In this document: positions 1 through 9,826 of the stretch, piece by piece | Layout of the letters: the number at the start of each line of letters is the position of its first letter | Position numbering within the stretch: the stretch's first letter is position 1 | Assembly: GCF_001244735.1 (NCBI RefSeq) | Contig: NZ_LN868937.1 | Location: 468,630 to 532,629 of the forward strand | Reading direction: 5' to 3' | Origin: Bacillus andreraoultii | GTDB taxonomy: Bacteria; Bacillota; Bacilli; Bacillales; Caldibacillaceae | DNA: 64,000 nt | Position numbers and translations under genes: made by a program | Notes under the pieces: generated by a model | Database searches by the model: none | The model's input: the letters and a program-made list of their open reading frames with translations, nothing else | What the model was told of the DNA's origin: nothing

Positions 1-152
1 GGATGATTCGTGAAGTACGTGAAAAAACGAATATTCCAATATTTGCTGGAGGGCTCATACGAACGAAGACAGAGGTAGAACAAGCGATAGCAGCCGGTGC
101 TACGGCAGTTACAACGTCAAAACAAAGTATTTGGGAAGCATTTGAAAATTAA
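1..152 (+). CDS. glpP: Glycerol uptake operon antiterminator GlpP (3' end only)
   Basis: Only the last 49 codons lie in the window, in frame from base 3, ending with TAA at 150-152. The peptide reads [20 protein letters not shown], then an alanine-rich helix and [17 protein letters not shown], which is the C-terminal end of the TIM-barrel-like GlpP family. GlpP binds the leader of glp mRNAs in the presence of glycerol-3-phosphate and prevents termination. The call is supported by the glpFK leader terminator that starts 86 bases after the stop codon and by the second one before glpD. Confidence 0.85.
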   Translation, partial: MIREVREKTNIPIFAGGLIRTKTEVEQAIAAGATAVTTSKQSIWEAFEN

Positions 153-174
153 TCCAATAAACAGAAAAATAGTA

Positions 175-203
175 TTGACAGCGGTTTCATCTATTGCTAT
201 GAT
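175..203 (+). promoter_or_regulatory. SigA promoter of glpFK
   Basis: TTGACA at 175-180 and TATGAT at 198-203, with a 17-base spacer. Transcription would begin near 210, so the transcript starts at or next to AAGTTAATA (211-219), the same sequence found at the expected glpD start. Confidence 0.8.
176..189 (+). promoter_or_regulatory. Candidate cre (CcpA) site over the glpFK -35 region
   Basis: TGACAGCGGTTTCA matches the cre consensus TGWAANCGNTNWCA at 13 of 14 positions and overlaps the -35 box and the spacer of the promoter. CcpA bound here would block RNA polymerase. Catabolite repression of glpFK through a cre in this position is known in Bacillus subtilis. Confidence 0.75.
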
Positions 204-210
204 GTTAACT

Positions 211-292
211 AAGTTAATAGTTGTGAGGAGACATGGAGACACACAGATAGCCTTCAGAATTTATGAGGGTTGAATCTGTGTGTCTTTTTTTC
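211..292 (+). terminator. glpFK leader with GlpP-controlled terminator
   Basis: The leader contains AAGTTAATA (211-219), then a TGTGAG...ACATGGAGA segment (222-239), then an 11-bp stem GACACACAGAT (238-248) / ATCTGTGTGTC (274-284) followed by T residues from 285. This is a rho-independent terminator in front of glpF. By analogy with B. subtilis, GlpP plus glycerol-3-phosphate binds the leader and allows read-through. The sequence before the stem is shared with the glpD leader. Confidence 0.85.
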
Positions 293-392
293 TTCTCTCC
301 AGTTATGTTAATAAATCGGTTGCAATTAAAAACACTGTCAAACCTCATAATTATTAACATATTTTACTATATTGGAAGGTAGGGGGATGTGT

Positions 393-1211
393 ATGTCAGC
401 ATTTTTAGGGGAGCTAGTGGGTACGGCAATTTTAATTATTTTTGGTGGCGGTGTCGTTGCCGGTGTATCATTGAATAAGTCGAAAGGAAATGGTGGTGGT
501 TGGGTCGTTGTCACTCTTGCTTGGGGACTTGCGGTTACAATGGGTGTGTTTGCAGTAGGGAAATTTAGTGGAGCACATTTAAACCCAGCTGTGACTTTCG
601 CTTTTGCCATGACAGGTGATTTTCCGTGGAAAGATGTACCGCTGTATATGTTAGGGCAAATTTTAGGTGGGATTATTGGAGCAACGATTGTATTTTTACA
701 TTATTTACCACACTTCAAGGCGACTGAGGATCAGGCAACAAAACTCGGTGTGTTCGCAACAAGTCCCGCAATCCGCCATACATTTTCTAATCTTTTATCA
801 GAAATTATTGGTACTTTCGTATTAATTCTTGGTTTATTATTTATTGGAGCAAATGAATTCACAGAAGGATTGAATCCGCTTGCAGTCGGGTTATTAATTG
901 TTTCGATTGGGATGGCTTTAGGTGGAACGACAGGCTATGCTATTAACCCAGCTCGTGACTTAGGTCCGCGAATTGCACATTTTATTTTACCAATTCCTGG
1001 AAAGGGTAGCTCGGATTGGGGGTATGCGTGGATACCGGTAATTGGCCCGATACTTGGTGGTACACTAGGTGGTTTAACATACAATGCGTTGTTTTTAGGA
1101 AAGGTTTCTATATTTTTATGGGTGACTCTTGCTATGACAGTTTTCGTCATATTACTATCGTATTGGACAAAAGATCAAATTGAAGCAGACCAAGATTCAT
1201 TATCAGCATAA
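393..1211 (+). CDS. glpF: Glycerol facilitator GlpF
   Basis: Aquaglyceroporin of the MIP family, 272 residues, with six predicted membrane helices; it lets glycerol diffuse into the cell for GlpK. The two pore motifs are visible: HLNPAVT (NPA at about 64-66) and INPARDLGPR (NPA at about 185-187). The aspartate after the second NPAR is the residue typical of glycerol rather than water channels. The ATG at 393 (MSAFLGE) was chosen because it follows an AGGGGG ribosome site by about six bases and matches the usual N-terminus of the family; ATG 387 is also possible. It is first in the glpF-glpK unit, behind the GlpP-controlled terminator and cre site. Confidence 0.93.
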   Translation: MSAFLGELVGTAILIIFGGGVVAGVSLNKSKGNGGGWVVVTLAWGLAVTMGVFAVGKFSGAHLNPAVTFAFAMTGDFPWKDVPLYMLGQILGGIIGATIVFLHYLPHFKATEDQATKLGVFATSPAIRHTFSNLLSEIIGTFVLILGLLFIGANEFTEGLNPLAVGLLIVSIGMALGGTTGYAINPARDLGPRIAHFILPIPGKGSSDWGYAWIPVIGPILGGTLGGLTYNALFLGKVSIFLWVTLAMTVFVILLSYWTKDQIEADQDSLSA

Positions 1212-1318
1212 GTGTAATATAACGTAAATTGTCCCAGATTATTAGTTTTATAGAATAATGTAAAAAAGAGCTATAAAAAGAAGAAATGAGTGAAAATTTT
1301 GTGGTAAAATTATCCTAA

Positions 1319-2833
<1,515 letters not shown>

Positions 2834-2901
2834 GTTTCATGTAAAAGGGTAGTTCGACTGTGAATTTTTCTTTACAGAAGGATTACTTTTTAAGCTAAAT
2901 A

Positions 2902-2932
2902 TTCACCATTCCCATAGTGGTTATGATATAAT
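2902..2932 (+). promoter_or_regulatory. Promoter of glpD
   Basis: A perfect -10 box TATAAT at 2927-2932 with a weak -35 (TTCACC, 2902-2907, 19-base spacing). The predicted start near 2939 coincides with AAGTTAATA at 2939-2947, as in the glpFK leader. Confidence 0.6.
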
Positions 2933-2938
2933 AAAATC

Positions 2939-3030
2939 AAGTTAATAATTCGGTGTGAGTACAGGAGAAACCAAATGACATTATCATTTTAGAAAAGATA
3001 ATGCTTGTTTGGTTTCTCCTTTTTGTTGTT
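2939..3030 (+). terminator. glpD leader with GlpP-controlled terminator
   Basis: A 13-bp stem AGGAGAAACCAAA (2963-2975) / TTTGGTTTCTCCT (3008-3020) is extended inside by CATTATC/GATAATG and followed by a T-rich run from 3019. It sits between the promoter and glpD. AAGTTAATA (2939-2947) and TGTGAGTACAGGAGA (2954-2968) repeat the glpFK leader with small differences, so the same antiterminator most likely acts on both. Confidence 0.85.
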
Positions 3031-3117
3031 TTCGATAAGCGGCAATGTACTCCTACTTTAGGCAATGATACCCGATTTTTCTTTTATATAGCCAAATCAC
3101 AACAATGGAGGTAAAAC

Positions 3118-4773
3118 ATGATGGAATTTCCTTTTTCATATTTTTCAAGAGAGCAAATAACACAATCCATGCAAGAGAATGAGTATGATGTATTAATTAT
3201 CGGTGGTGGAATTACAGGGGCAGGTATTGCTCTTGATGCAGTGACGAGAGGAATGAAGGTAGCATTAATTGAGATGCAGGATTTTGCGGCAGGTACATCA
3301 AGTAGATCGACAAAATTAGTTCACGGTGGACTACGTTACTTAAAGCAGTTTCAAGTTGGTCTTGTCGCCGAGGTCGGGAAAGAACGGGCGATTGTTTATG
3401 AGAATGGTCCACATGTGACAACACCTGAATGGATGCTATTACCGTTTTATAAAGGCGGGACATTTGGAAAGTTTACGACGTCAATCGGATTGAAAGTTTA
3501 TGACTTTTTGGCTGGTGTAAAAAAAGCAGAGCGGAGAAAAATGTTAACTAGAGAAGATACGTTAAAGAAGGAACCACTGTTGAAAAAGTCAGATCTACAA
3601 GGTGGGGGATATTATGTTGAATATCGGACTGATGATGCACGATTAACGATTGAAGTAATGAAGGCTGCAGCTGAACGTGGTGCACATATTTTAAATTATA
3701 CGAAGGCAGTTGCGTTTTTATATGAAAATAAAAAAGTAACCGGCATCGTTTGTGAAGACCAACTAACGAAGCAAAAACTTCATATAAAGGCAAAAACAGT
3801 TGTGAATGCTACGGGTCCGTGGGTCGATGAGGTTCGCAACCATGACTATTCGAAAAATAATAAACGATTGCAATTAACAAAGGGTGTCCATGTCGTCATT
3901 GATCAATCAAGATTCCCACTTCATCAAGCTATCTATTTTGATACACCAGATGGACGGATGGTTTTCGCAATTCCAAGGGACGGAAAGACGTATGTAGGAA
4001 CAACCGATACGTTTTATGGTGATGACCCCATTCATCCACGTGTGACAAAAAAAGATCGTGAATATTTACTAGGTGCAATTGATTTTATGTTTCCTGATGT
4101 AAAAATTACGGAAGACGATATTGAATCGAGTTGGGCGGGGGTACGACCGTTAATTTATGAAGAAGGCAAAGACCCATCGGAAATTTCTCGTAAAGATGAA
4201 ATATGGGAGTCGGATAGTGGACTAATAACAATAGCTGGCGGAAAACTAACAGGATACCGGAAAATGGCAGAACATGTCGTTGATTTAGTTTCCAAAAGAT
4301 TATCTAGCAGTGGCCTACAGTTTCGTCCTTGTGAAACAAAACATATTCCGATTTCTGGAGGGGATGTCGGCCCTTCAAGCCAATTTCCATCTTTTGTTAG
4401 AAATATGTCTGAAATCGGATTAAAATACGGTTTTACAAAGGAAGAGGGAGAATGGCTAGCAAAACATTATGGATCAAATGTGGAGCAAGTTTTTTCATAC
4501 GGAAAGCAATACGATGAATCTAGTCGTTTGTTACCAAAAGTATTATACACACAACTTATGTATGCGATTGAACATGAAATGATTGTGAAGCCTGTGGATT
4601 TCTTCATTCGTCGTACAGGGTATGTTTACTTTGATATTCACACTGTACAAAGATGGAAAGAGGAAACCATAACATTAATGGCAAAAATATTTAATTGGTC
4701 TGACGCACAAACAGAAGAGTATCGGAAAGAGTTAGAACAAGAAATCAAGGCGGCTCGTGTGGCAGCAGATTAA
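3118..4773 (+). CDS. glpD: Aerobic glycerol-3-phosphate dehydrogenase GlpD
   Basis: FAD-dependent, membrane-associated enzyme of 551 residues that oxidises glycerol-3-phosphate to dihydroxyacetone phosphate and passes electrons to quinone. The N-terminal dinucleotide fold [17 protein letters not shown] is followed by [18 protein letters not shown], the characteristic FAD-dependent GlpD segment; [26 protein letters not shown] and [17 protein letters not shown] are also typical. Full length for the family. Two ATG codons stand together (3118 and 3121) after GGAGG at 3107-3111; either could start. It has its own promoter and GlpP-type leader. Confidence 0.96.
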   Translation: MMEFPFSYFSREQITQSMQENEYDVLIIGGGITGAGIALDAVTRGMKVALIEMQDFAAGTSSRSTKLVHGGLRYLKQFQVGLVAEVGKERAIVYENGPHVTTPEWMLLPFYKGGTFGKFTTSIGLKVYDFLAGVKKAERRKMLTREDTLKKEPLLKKSDLQGGGYYVEYRTDDARLTIEVMKAAAERGAHILNYTKAVAFLYENKKVTGIVCEDQLTKQKLHIKAKTVVNATGPWVDEVRNHDYSKNNKRLQLTKGVHVVIDQSRFPLHQAIYFDTPDGRMVFAIPRDGKTYVGTTDTFYGDDPIHPRVTKKDREYLLGAIDFMFPDVKITEDDIESSWAGVRPLIYEEGKDPSEISRKDEIWESDSGLITIAGGKLTGYRKMAEHVVDLVSKRLSSSGLQFRPCETKHIPISGGDVGPSSQFPSFVRNMSEIGLKYGFTKEEGEWLAKHYGSNVEQVFSYGKQYDESSRLLPKVLYTQLMYAIEHEMIVKPVDFFIRRTGYVYFDIHTVQRWKEETITLMAKIFNWSDAQTEEYRKELEQEIKAARVAAD

Positions 4774-4960
4774 AGAAAAAGTACCTTAACCTAGTAGCGG
4801 ATTCGGTTTTAAAAGAGAAAATTTAAATAAGAATAGCTATGTAAGTAGAAGTGTTTTAACAGTTAAGTTGCAAAGGTATTAGTTTTTAAGTGGTTAGGTC
4901 AGAACTGAATTCCCCTTGTAAGAGGGGAATAACTCCAATTTCAATAAACCTATGAATAAA

Positions 4961-5017
4961 AAGCCCGAACAATTACGAAACTCTAAATGAGAATTTCGCA
5001 TGAAAAGTTCGGGTTTT
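4961..5017. terminator. Hairpin between convergent glpD and mupG, member of a small repeat family
   Basis: CCCGAAC (4964-4970) pairs with GTTCGGG (5007-5013), followed by TTTT on the plus strand; an inner CGAAA/TTTCG pairing extends the stem. The A-rich 5' flank also gives T residues on the minus strand, so it can end transcription from both sides. Its loop text GAAACTCTAAAT and its arms recur in the hairpin at 48214-48264. The rest of the 4774-5118 gap holds nothing I recognise. Confidence 0.7.
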
Positions 5018-5118
5018 CATTTTGGCTTTCAAATCTATATTATATTAGAATATTCTTGTCTTAAAATCACCTTTCATAATACTTTGTGAAAGACTTCAAA
5101 AGTTTTATGCCATAAACC

Positions 5119-6192
5119 TTAATCTACCCATTGAATCCTAAATTTCTTTCCACCTTTGATGTAGTGAATTAAGACGCGGTCTTCCGCAACTACACGTCCA
5201 ACAACGTTCACTTTTTCATCTGCAGGTAAATCTGTTTTCGTTATTTGAATTTCACCTTGATATCGCCCGTATTTGCAATTATCAATTGTAATGGATCCGT
5301 ATAAACGTTCAACCGTGTTTTCCGGTGCAATCTCCATATTCCCAAGTACGTTGTCAAGACGAGACTCTGCTGAGCGAATGACGTCTCTTGCTGCGTCCAA
5401 ACGGTTTGTTTGTATTGAATGGAGTCGTTCCTTTATTTCTTTATTCTTTATAAAACTCTCTGCTCGTAAACAAATGACATCATTTTCAAGATAAAATTTA
5501 AACTTCTCATAGGAATCTTTATTTATCGATGGATCACCAATGATCATTTTATCGATACTCTGGTTATTTTCAAAATCAAGGAAGCTAGCAAATGTAGAGT
5601 GGCCCCGGTGGCTTTCAACAGTTGGGAGCCCACAAAACAAAGGACCACGCAACTTACCATCACCAGGAATAAAAGCCATTACTTTCACACCTTCCAAACG
5701 AAGCCAATGATTCTTAATCGAAAATTCCCATTCATTTAATCCGGTTTCTGGTCGTGGATAGAAATTATGCCATGCTTCAACGGAGGAGACTTGTAGCCCA
5801 AAATTTTTCAGCGTAGCCAAACTTTCTTTTGTCAAAGTACTTGCATTTAAGGCGATACGGGTTTTTCTTGAGAGTTCGGCAATTCGCCGTTCAGAAATTC
5901 CATAATCGACACGTAAGCCTGTCACTCCCCATGCTTGTAGCTCATGAGCATTTTCCCAAGTAAAACCTAAATGGTGAAGGGATTGTGGTGAAATATCAGC
6001 AAAGAGCTCCATTTCATATTTTTGAGCAAGCTTACCTAAAAATTTAAGACGATCCTCGTATAAGCTATGGTCATCTTCTGGAATATGTAGCGATGTAAAA
6101 ATACTTTTGCAGCCAATTTGATTCATTTTGTTTACATATGTTTCTAAATCATCATCAAACTGCTTCGATAAATAAACGGAAATTCCTAACAT
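5119..6192 (-). CDS. mupG: 6-phospho-N-acetylmuramidase MupG (DUF871)
   Basis: Protein of 357 residues of the DUF871 family: an N-terminal TIM-barrel-like part beginning LGISVYLSKQ, and a C-terminal cyclophilin-like part ending with RIQWVD. In Staphylococcus aureus the family member MupG hydrolyses the cytoplasmic disaccharide MurNAc-6-phosphate-GlcNAc taken up by MurP. The ATG at 6192 follows AAAGGTGA; a GTG nine bases upstream would overlap that ribosome site. It is the last gene of murQ-murP-mupG. No nagZ or amiE gene is present here, as in staphylococci and unlike B. subtilis, so this gene probably supplies the disaccharide-splitting step. Confidence 0.85.
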   Translation of the reverse strand: MLGISVYLSKQFDDDLETYVNKMNQIGCKSIFTSLHIPEDDHSLYEDRLKFLGKLAQKYEMELFADISPQSLHHLGFTWENAHELQAWGVTGLRVDYGISERRIAELSRKTRIALNASTLTKESLATLKNFGLQVSSVEAWHNFYPRPETGLNEWEFSIKNHWLRLEGVKVMAFIPGDGKLRGPLFCGLPTVESHRGHSTFASFLDFENNQSIDKMIIGDPSINKDSYEKFKFYLENDVICLRAESFIKNKEIKERLHSIQTNRLDAARDVIRSAESRLDNVLGNMEIAPENTVERLYGSITIDNCKYGRYQGEIQITKTDLPADEKVNVVGRVVAEDRVLIHYIKGGKKFRIQWVD

Positions 6193-6273
6193 TCGTCTCA
6201 CCTTTCAACATATACTATTATGTTATTATGTAAAAAAAGGGAGAAATTCATTCCCCCTCTTGAAATAGTAACT

Positions 6274-7641
6274 TTAAAAACTATCATCCATCTCTTTCTT
6301 ATAACCAAAGAAGTAGGTGAATAGGAAACCTGCTGCATACGTGATGAGTAATCCTAAGAAATAAATGAAATATTGATTATTTACAATAAGTGGAATTAGT
6401 GTAAGACCAGATACGCCAACACTACTTGCAGCGGTATGCATGACAGCTTGGAATGCCCCACCAACAGCAGCACCCAAGCAAGCGGTTACAAAAGGGCGAC
6501 CTAATGGTAATGTAACACCGTATAACAATGGTTCACCAATTCCTAAGAAACCTACAGGAAGCCCACCTTTAATTACGTTTTTAATCCGTTTATTTTTCGT
6601 TTTGACATAAATAGCGATGGAAGCTCCCACTTGACCAGCACCGGCCATTGCTAAAATTGGAAGGAGTGCTGTTGAACCGACAGTGTTAATTAATTCCATA
6701 TGAATCGGTGTTAATCCGTGGTGTAGACCGAGCATTACGAGTGGTAAGAAGAAACCAGCTAGTAGTCCCCCCGCGACAACGCCACCAACATCTAAAATGA
6801 AATTAATTCCTTGAGTAATCCCGTCTGAGAGGAATCCAGCTAATGGTTGAACGACTGCAATTGTTAAAAGACCTACAGTTAAAACGGTTAATAATGGCGT
6901 GATAATAATGTCAACTGCATTCGGGATAAACCTTCTGTATTTCCTTTCAAAAAACACCATTAACCATGCGGCAAACATTGCACCGAATAATCCTCCACGA
7001 CCAGGCATTAAGTTGTGACCAAATAAGACGATATCTGCTAATCCCGGATGCATCGTTATTATACCGGCAATCGCACCAAGAACGGGTGTACCACCAAATT
7101 CCTTCGCTGTATTCCAACCGACGACAATGGCTAAATAACCAAAAATACTTCCGCCAATGACCGTAAGAATTTGCATCCAAGTTAAAGTTGGGTCAACACC
7201 GGAGTTTTTCGCCAAACCGACAATCCCGTTTATAATACCAGATGCAACTAATCCAGGAATGAGCGGGATGAAAATGCTTCCAATTTTACGTAGCAAATTT
7301 TTTACGGGTGTATTATTCTTTTGTTTTAATTCACTTTTCTTCAAGTTAACTAGGTCGTCTTCATTCGCATCCATCGTTTCTCCCATTTTTATTCCTGTTA
7401 TTTGACTAATATGGTCAGCAACTTTGTTTACCGTTCCAGGACCGACGACGATTTGAAGTGTATCATCATCGATTACGCCCATAACGCCGTCAATATTTTT
7501 TAATTGACTCATGTTTACCTTTGAGTGATCTTTTACTTTAAGACGGACGCGTGTCATGCAGTGGGTAAAGGAGTGAATATTATCGCTACCACCAATATGC
7601 GAAAGAATCTCTCTCGCTAGTCTTTCTTCTTTTCTCATCAC
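6274..7641 (-). CDS. murP: PTS MurNAc transporter, EIIBC components
   Basis: Membrane permease of 455 residues of the glucose/sucrose PTS class. The N-terminal EIIB domain has the phosphorylated cysteine in FTHCMTRVRLKV (about residue 27); the EIIC domain follows from about 110 with some ten membrane segments, including GIGEPLLYGVTLPLGRPF. There is no EIIA domain, so it must borrow a glucose-type EIIA. Its position between murQ and mupG indicates MurNAc or MurNAc-GlcNAc as substrate, imported with phosphorylation at the 6-position. The start lies 16 bases after the murQ stop, which indicates co-transcription. Confidence 0.88.
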   Translation of the reverse strand: MMRKEERLAREILSHIGGSDNIHSFTHCMTRVRLKVKDHSKVNMSQLKNIDGVMGVIDDDTLQIVVGPGTVNKVADHISQITGIKMGETMDANEDDLVNLKKSELKQKNNTPVKNLLRKIGSIFIPLIPGLVASGIINGIVGLAKNSGVDPTLTWMQILTVIGGSIFGYLAIVVGWNTAKEFGGTPVLGAIAGIITMHPGLADIVLFGHNLMPGRGGLFGAMFAAWLMVFFERKYRRFIPNAVDIIITPLLTVLTVGLLTIAVVQPLAGFLSDGITQGINFILDVGGVVAGGLLAGFFLPLVMLGLHHGLTPIHMELINTVGSTALLPILAMAGAGQVGASIAIYVKTKNKRIKNVIKGGLPVGFLGIGEPLLYGVTLPLGRPFVTACLGAAVGGAFQAVMHTAASSVGVSGLTLIPLIVNNQYFIYFLGLLITYAAGFLFTYFFGYKKEMDDSF

Positions 7642-7657
7642 GTTCCCTCCAAATCTA

Positions 7658-8539
7658 TTAAATATTTTTAATAAATCCTTGTGCTTCCTCTAAATTCTTT
7701 ATAGCCTCTTCATAGGAACAGTTTAATAAAATCATGACAATGGCAATTTTCACATTGCGTTGTGCTCGTTCGAAATACCGTTCAGCAACATCATAATTGA
7801 CACCCGTTGCTTCCATAATAATTTTTTTTGCTCGGTCAATAAGTTTTTCGTTCGTTGGTTGAACATCAACCATTAAGTTTTGATACACTTTTCCAATACG
7901 AATCATTGATGTTGTTGTAATCATATTGAGTACGAGTTTTTGTGCGGTACCAGCTTTTAATCGAGTTGAACCCGTCAGTACTTCTGGTCCAGTTACGACT
8001 TCGATTGCTACATCCGTAATGGCACCAATCTTAGAGTTTTTATTATTACTAATGCTTGCAGTTTTTGCACCGATTTCCTTTGCGTATTTTAATGCACCGA
8101 TAACATACGGTGTTCTTCCACTGGCGGCAATCCCAATGACAACATCTTTATTTGTTATGCCGATTGTTTTTAGGTCATCACCTCCTGCTCGTTCGTTATC
8201 TTCTGCACCTTCAATGGCATTCATAATGGCTTCTCTGCCCCCTGCAATAATACCTTGTACAAGGCTTTTATCAACCCCGAAAGTTGGGGGACATTCGGAA
8301 GCATCTAATATTCCAAGACGGCCACTTGTTCCTGCACCTACATAAACGAGTCGACCCCCGTTCTTAAATGAATGGACAACTAAATTGATAGCGCTTTCAA
8401 TACGGTCAAACTCATCGCGGACTGCTAAAGGAACAGTCACATCCTCTTTGTTTAGGAGTTCTAATATTTCACGTACCGATTTTTGATCTAAATTCATTGA
8501 ATTCGGGTTTCGTTGTTCTGTTGTTAATGGGTCTAGCAT
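7658..8539 (-). CDS. murQ: N-acetylmuramic acid 6-phosphate etherase MurQ
   Basis: SIS-domain enzyme of 293 residues that removes D-lactate from MurNAc-6-phosphate to give GlcNAc-6-phosphate. Diagnostic stretches are LTTEQRNPNS at the N-terminus, YVGAGTSGRLGILDASECPPTFG (about 67-89), IIAGG and the later SISNNKNSKIG and TGSTRLKAGTAQK. It is the first gene of the murQ-murP-mupG unit, behind its own promoter and an RpiR-type operator. Confidence 0.95.
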   Translation of the reverse strand: MLDPLTTEQRNPNSMNLDQKSVREILELLNKEDVTVPLAVRDEFDRIESAINLVVHSFKNGGRLVYVGAGTSGRLGILDASECPPTFGVDKSLVQGIIAGGREAIMNAIEGAEDNERAGGDDLKTIGITNKDVVIGIAASGRTPYVIGALKYAKEIGAKTASISNNKNSKIGAITDVAIEVVTGPEVLTGSTRLKAGTAQKLVLNMITTTSMIRIGKVYQNLMVDVQPTNEKLIDRAKKIIMEATGVNYDVAERYFERAQRNVKIAIVMILLNCSYEEAIKNLEEAQGFIKNI

Positions 8540-8577
8540 TTACACACCTTCTTTAAAATAAAATATCTTACACTTTT

Positions 8578-8605
8578 ATTTTATACCGGAGAAATTAAAT
8601 GTCAA
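8578..8605 (-). promoter_or_regulatory. Promoter of murQ-murP-mupG
   Basis: On the minus strand TTGACA (plus 8600-8605) and TAAAAT (plus 8578-8583) are separated by 16 bases, about 40 bases upstream of the murQ start. Confidence 0.65.
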
Positions 8606-8623
8606 TAATTTTTACAAAAACTA

Positions 8624-8638
8624 TGAAATTAAATTTCA
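8624..8638. promoter_or_regulatory. Candidate MurR operator
   Basis: Perfect palindrome TGAAATT-A-AATTTCA located 18 bases upstream of the murQ -35 box. The arms match the TGAAAT half-sites typical of RpiR-family regulators. Two ATTTCA half-sites also lie just upstream of murR (9573-9578 and 9582-9587), in keeping with autoregulation. Confidence 0.55.
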
Positions 8639-8665
8639 ATTAATAGAATAGTAAATTTATCTAAT

Positions 8666-8700
8666 AAAAAAGAGATAAGAAAATTATTTTCACTTATCTC
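8666..8700 (-). terminator. Terminator of murR
   Basis: On the minus strand GAGATAAG (plus 8693-8700) and CTTATCTC (plus 8672-8679) form a stem followed by six T. The murR stop codon (8694-8696) lies inside the stem, so murR is transcribed apart from murQPG. Confidence 0.7.
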
Positions 8701-9542
8701 CTCAATTGTAATACTTCATTTCTTGCATCATGGTATTGCTTTAGTAAGTTTTCTCCTTTTATGTGAAAAACACTTATATAAAGTGCATCAATAATTGTTA
8801 ATTGCGTCATTTGAGAAGGAATACTTCCAATACGATAGTCATGTTCAACAATTGGTGTGCAAAGCCGAATATCTGCCTCACGGTAAAGAGGGGATTTGTC
8901 CATATTCGTAATAGCAATAACGGTAGCTCCTTGTTTCTGGGCAAATCTTGATAACTCTAAAACATCTTTCGTTTTTCCAGACATACTAATCGCAACAAAT
9001 ATGGATTTCTCTGTTAAATATGGTATTGCGGAAAGGAGAAGGTGAAAGTCATGATTGGTTGTACAAGCGTATCCTAGTTTTGTGAATTTATAGTGCGCAT
9101 CCATTGCGGCGGTGGCACTACCTCCAACCCCATAAAAAACGAGGCGATCTGCAACGGACAACACTTCCACAGCTCGCTCATACTCTTTACGGTCTAATGA
9201 TGCAGGAGTTGCCTCAATCGCTGCTTTGTTAACATAGGTAACCTTTTGAAAAAGATCATACGGATCATCTTTTTGTTGTAATACATCAAAATCTGTTAAG
9301 TTCATTCCTATTAACGTAATATCTTTAACAAGCTCAATTTTAAATGATTTAAAACTACCGATTCCAATTGATTTACAAAATCGAATGACACTTGATTCAC
9401 TAACACCACTATTTTTTGATAAGTCTTTTGTCGTCATATTCGGGACTAATTCAGGATGTTCAAGTATATATTCGCCTATCTTTTTTTCAGCATCTGATAA
9501 CCTAGTTAAATTTTGTTCAATTCGAGTTAGCAGCGAGCTCAT
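8694..9542 (-). CDS. murR: MurNAc-responsive regulator MurR (RpiR family)
   Basis: Regulator of 282 residues with the RpiR layout: an N-terminal helix-turn-helix of about 75 residues (MTTKDLSKNSGVSESSVIRFCKSIG) and a C-terminal SIS domain from about 110 (RLVFYGVGGSATAAMDAHYK, FVAISMSGKTKDVLELS). The SIS domain would bind MurNAc-6-phosphate. Its place directly upstream of murQPG in the same direction, with TGAAAT-type sites in both promoter regions, supports a role in MurNAc recycling. Confidence 0.85.
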   Translation of the reverse strand: MSSLLTRIEQNLTRLSDAEKKIGEYILEHPELVPNMTTKDLSKNSGVSESSVIRFCKSIGIGSFKSFKIELVKDITLIGMNLTDFDVLQQKDDPYDLFQKVTYVNKAAIEATPASLDRKEYERAVEVLSVADRLVFYGVGGSATAAMDAHYKFTKLGYACTTNHDFHLLLSAIPYLTEKSIFVAISMSGKTKDVLELSRFAQKQGATVIAITNMDKSPLYREADIRLCTPIVEHDYRIGSIPSQMTQLTIIDALYISVFHIKGENLLKQYHDARNEVLQLRR

Positions 9543-9747
9543 CTTAGTTCCACCTCATTTATGTTGATGTAAATTTCATATATTTCATTCGGTGAGTACA
9601 ATTTGATTATAAACGTTTTATAGTGAACAATACATTTTTTATGACTTATCTTTTGGTTAATCGTTTATTCTTGGAAAAAATTGTTCATAAACGGCGGAAT
9701 CGCCCATAAACTTGGATTCCTGCTTATTTATAGGCCAATCATTCATA

Positions 9748-9792
9748 CAAAAAGAGTTTTCGCAAAAACCATTCGTCCTAAGCGAAAAACTC
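9748..9792 (-). terminator. Terminator after the YkvI-like gene
   Basis: On the minus strand GAGTTTTTCGC (plus 9782-9792) pairs with GCGAAAACTC (plus 9754-9763), followed by TTTTTG. Confidence 0.75.
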
Positions 9793-9826
9793 CTTTGTAA
9801 GTCTAAAAATTTTTATAAAAACTACT

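Noticed and set aside
9607..9622. cre site before murR (AAACGTTT palindrome)
   Set aside because: It matches the cre consensus at only about 11 of 14 positions and lacks the conserved outer bases.
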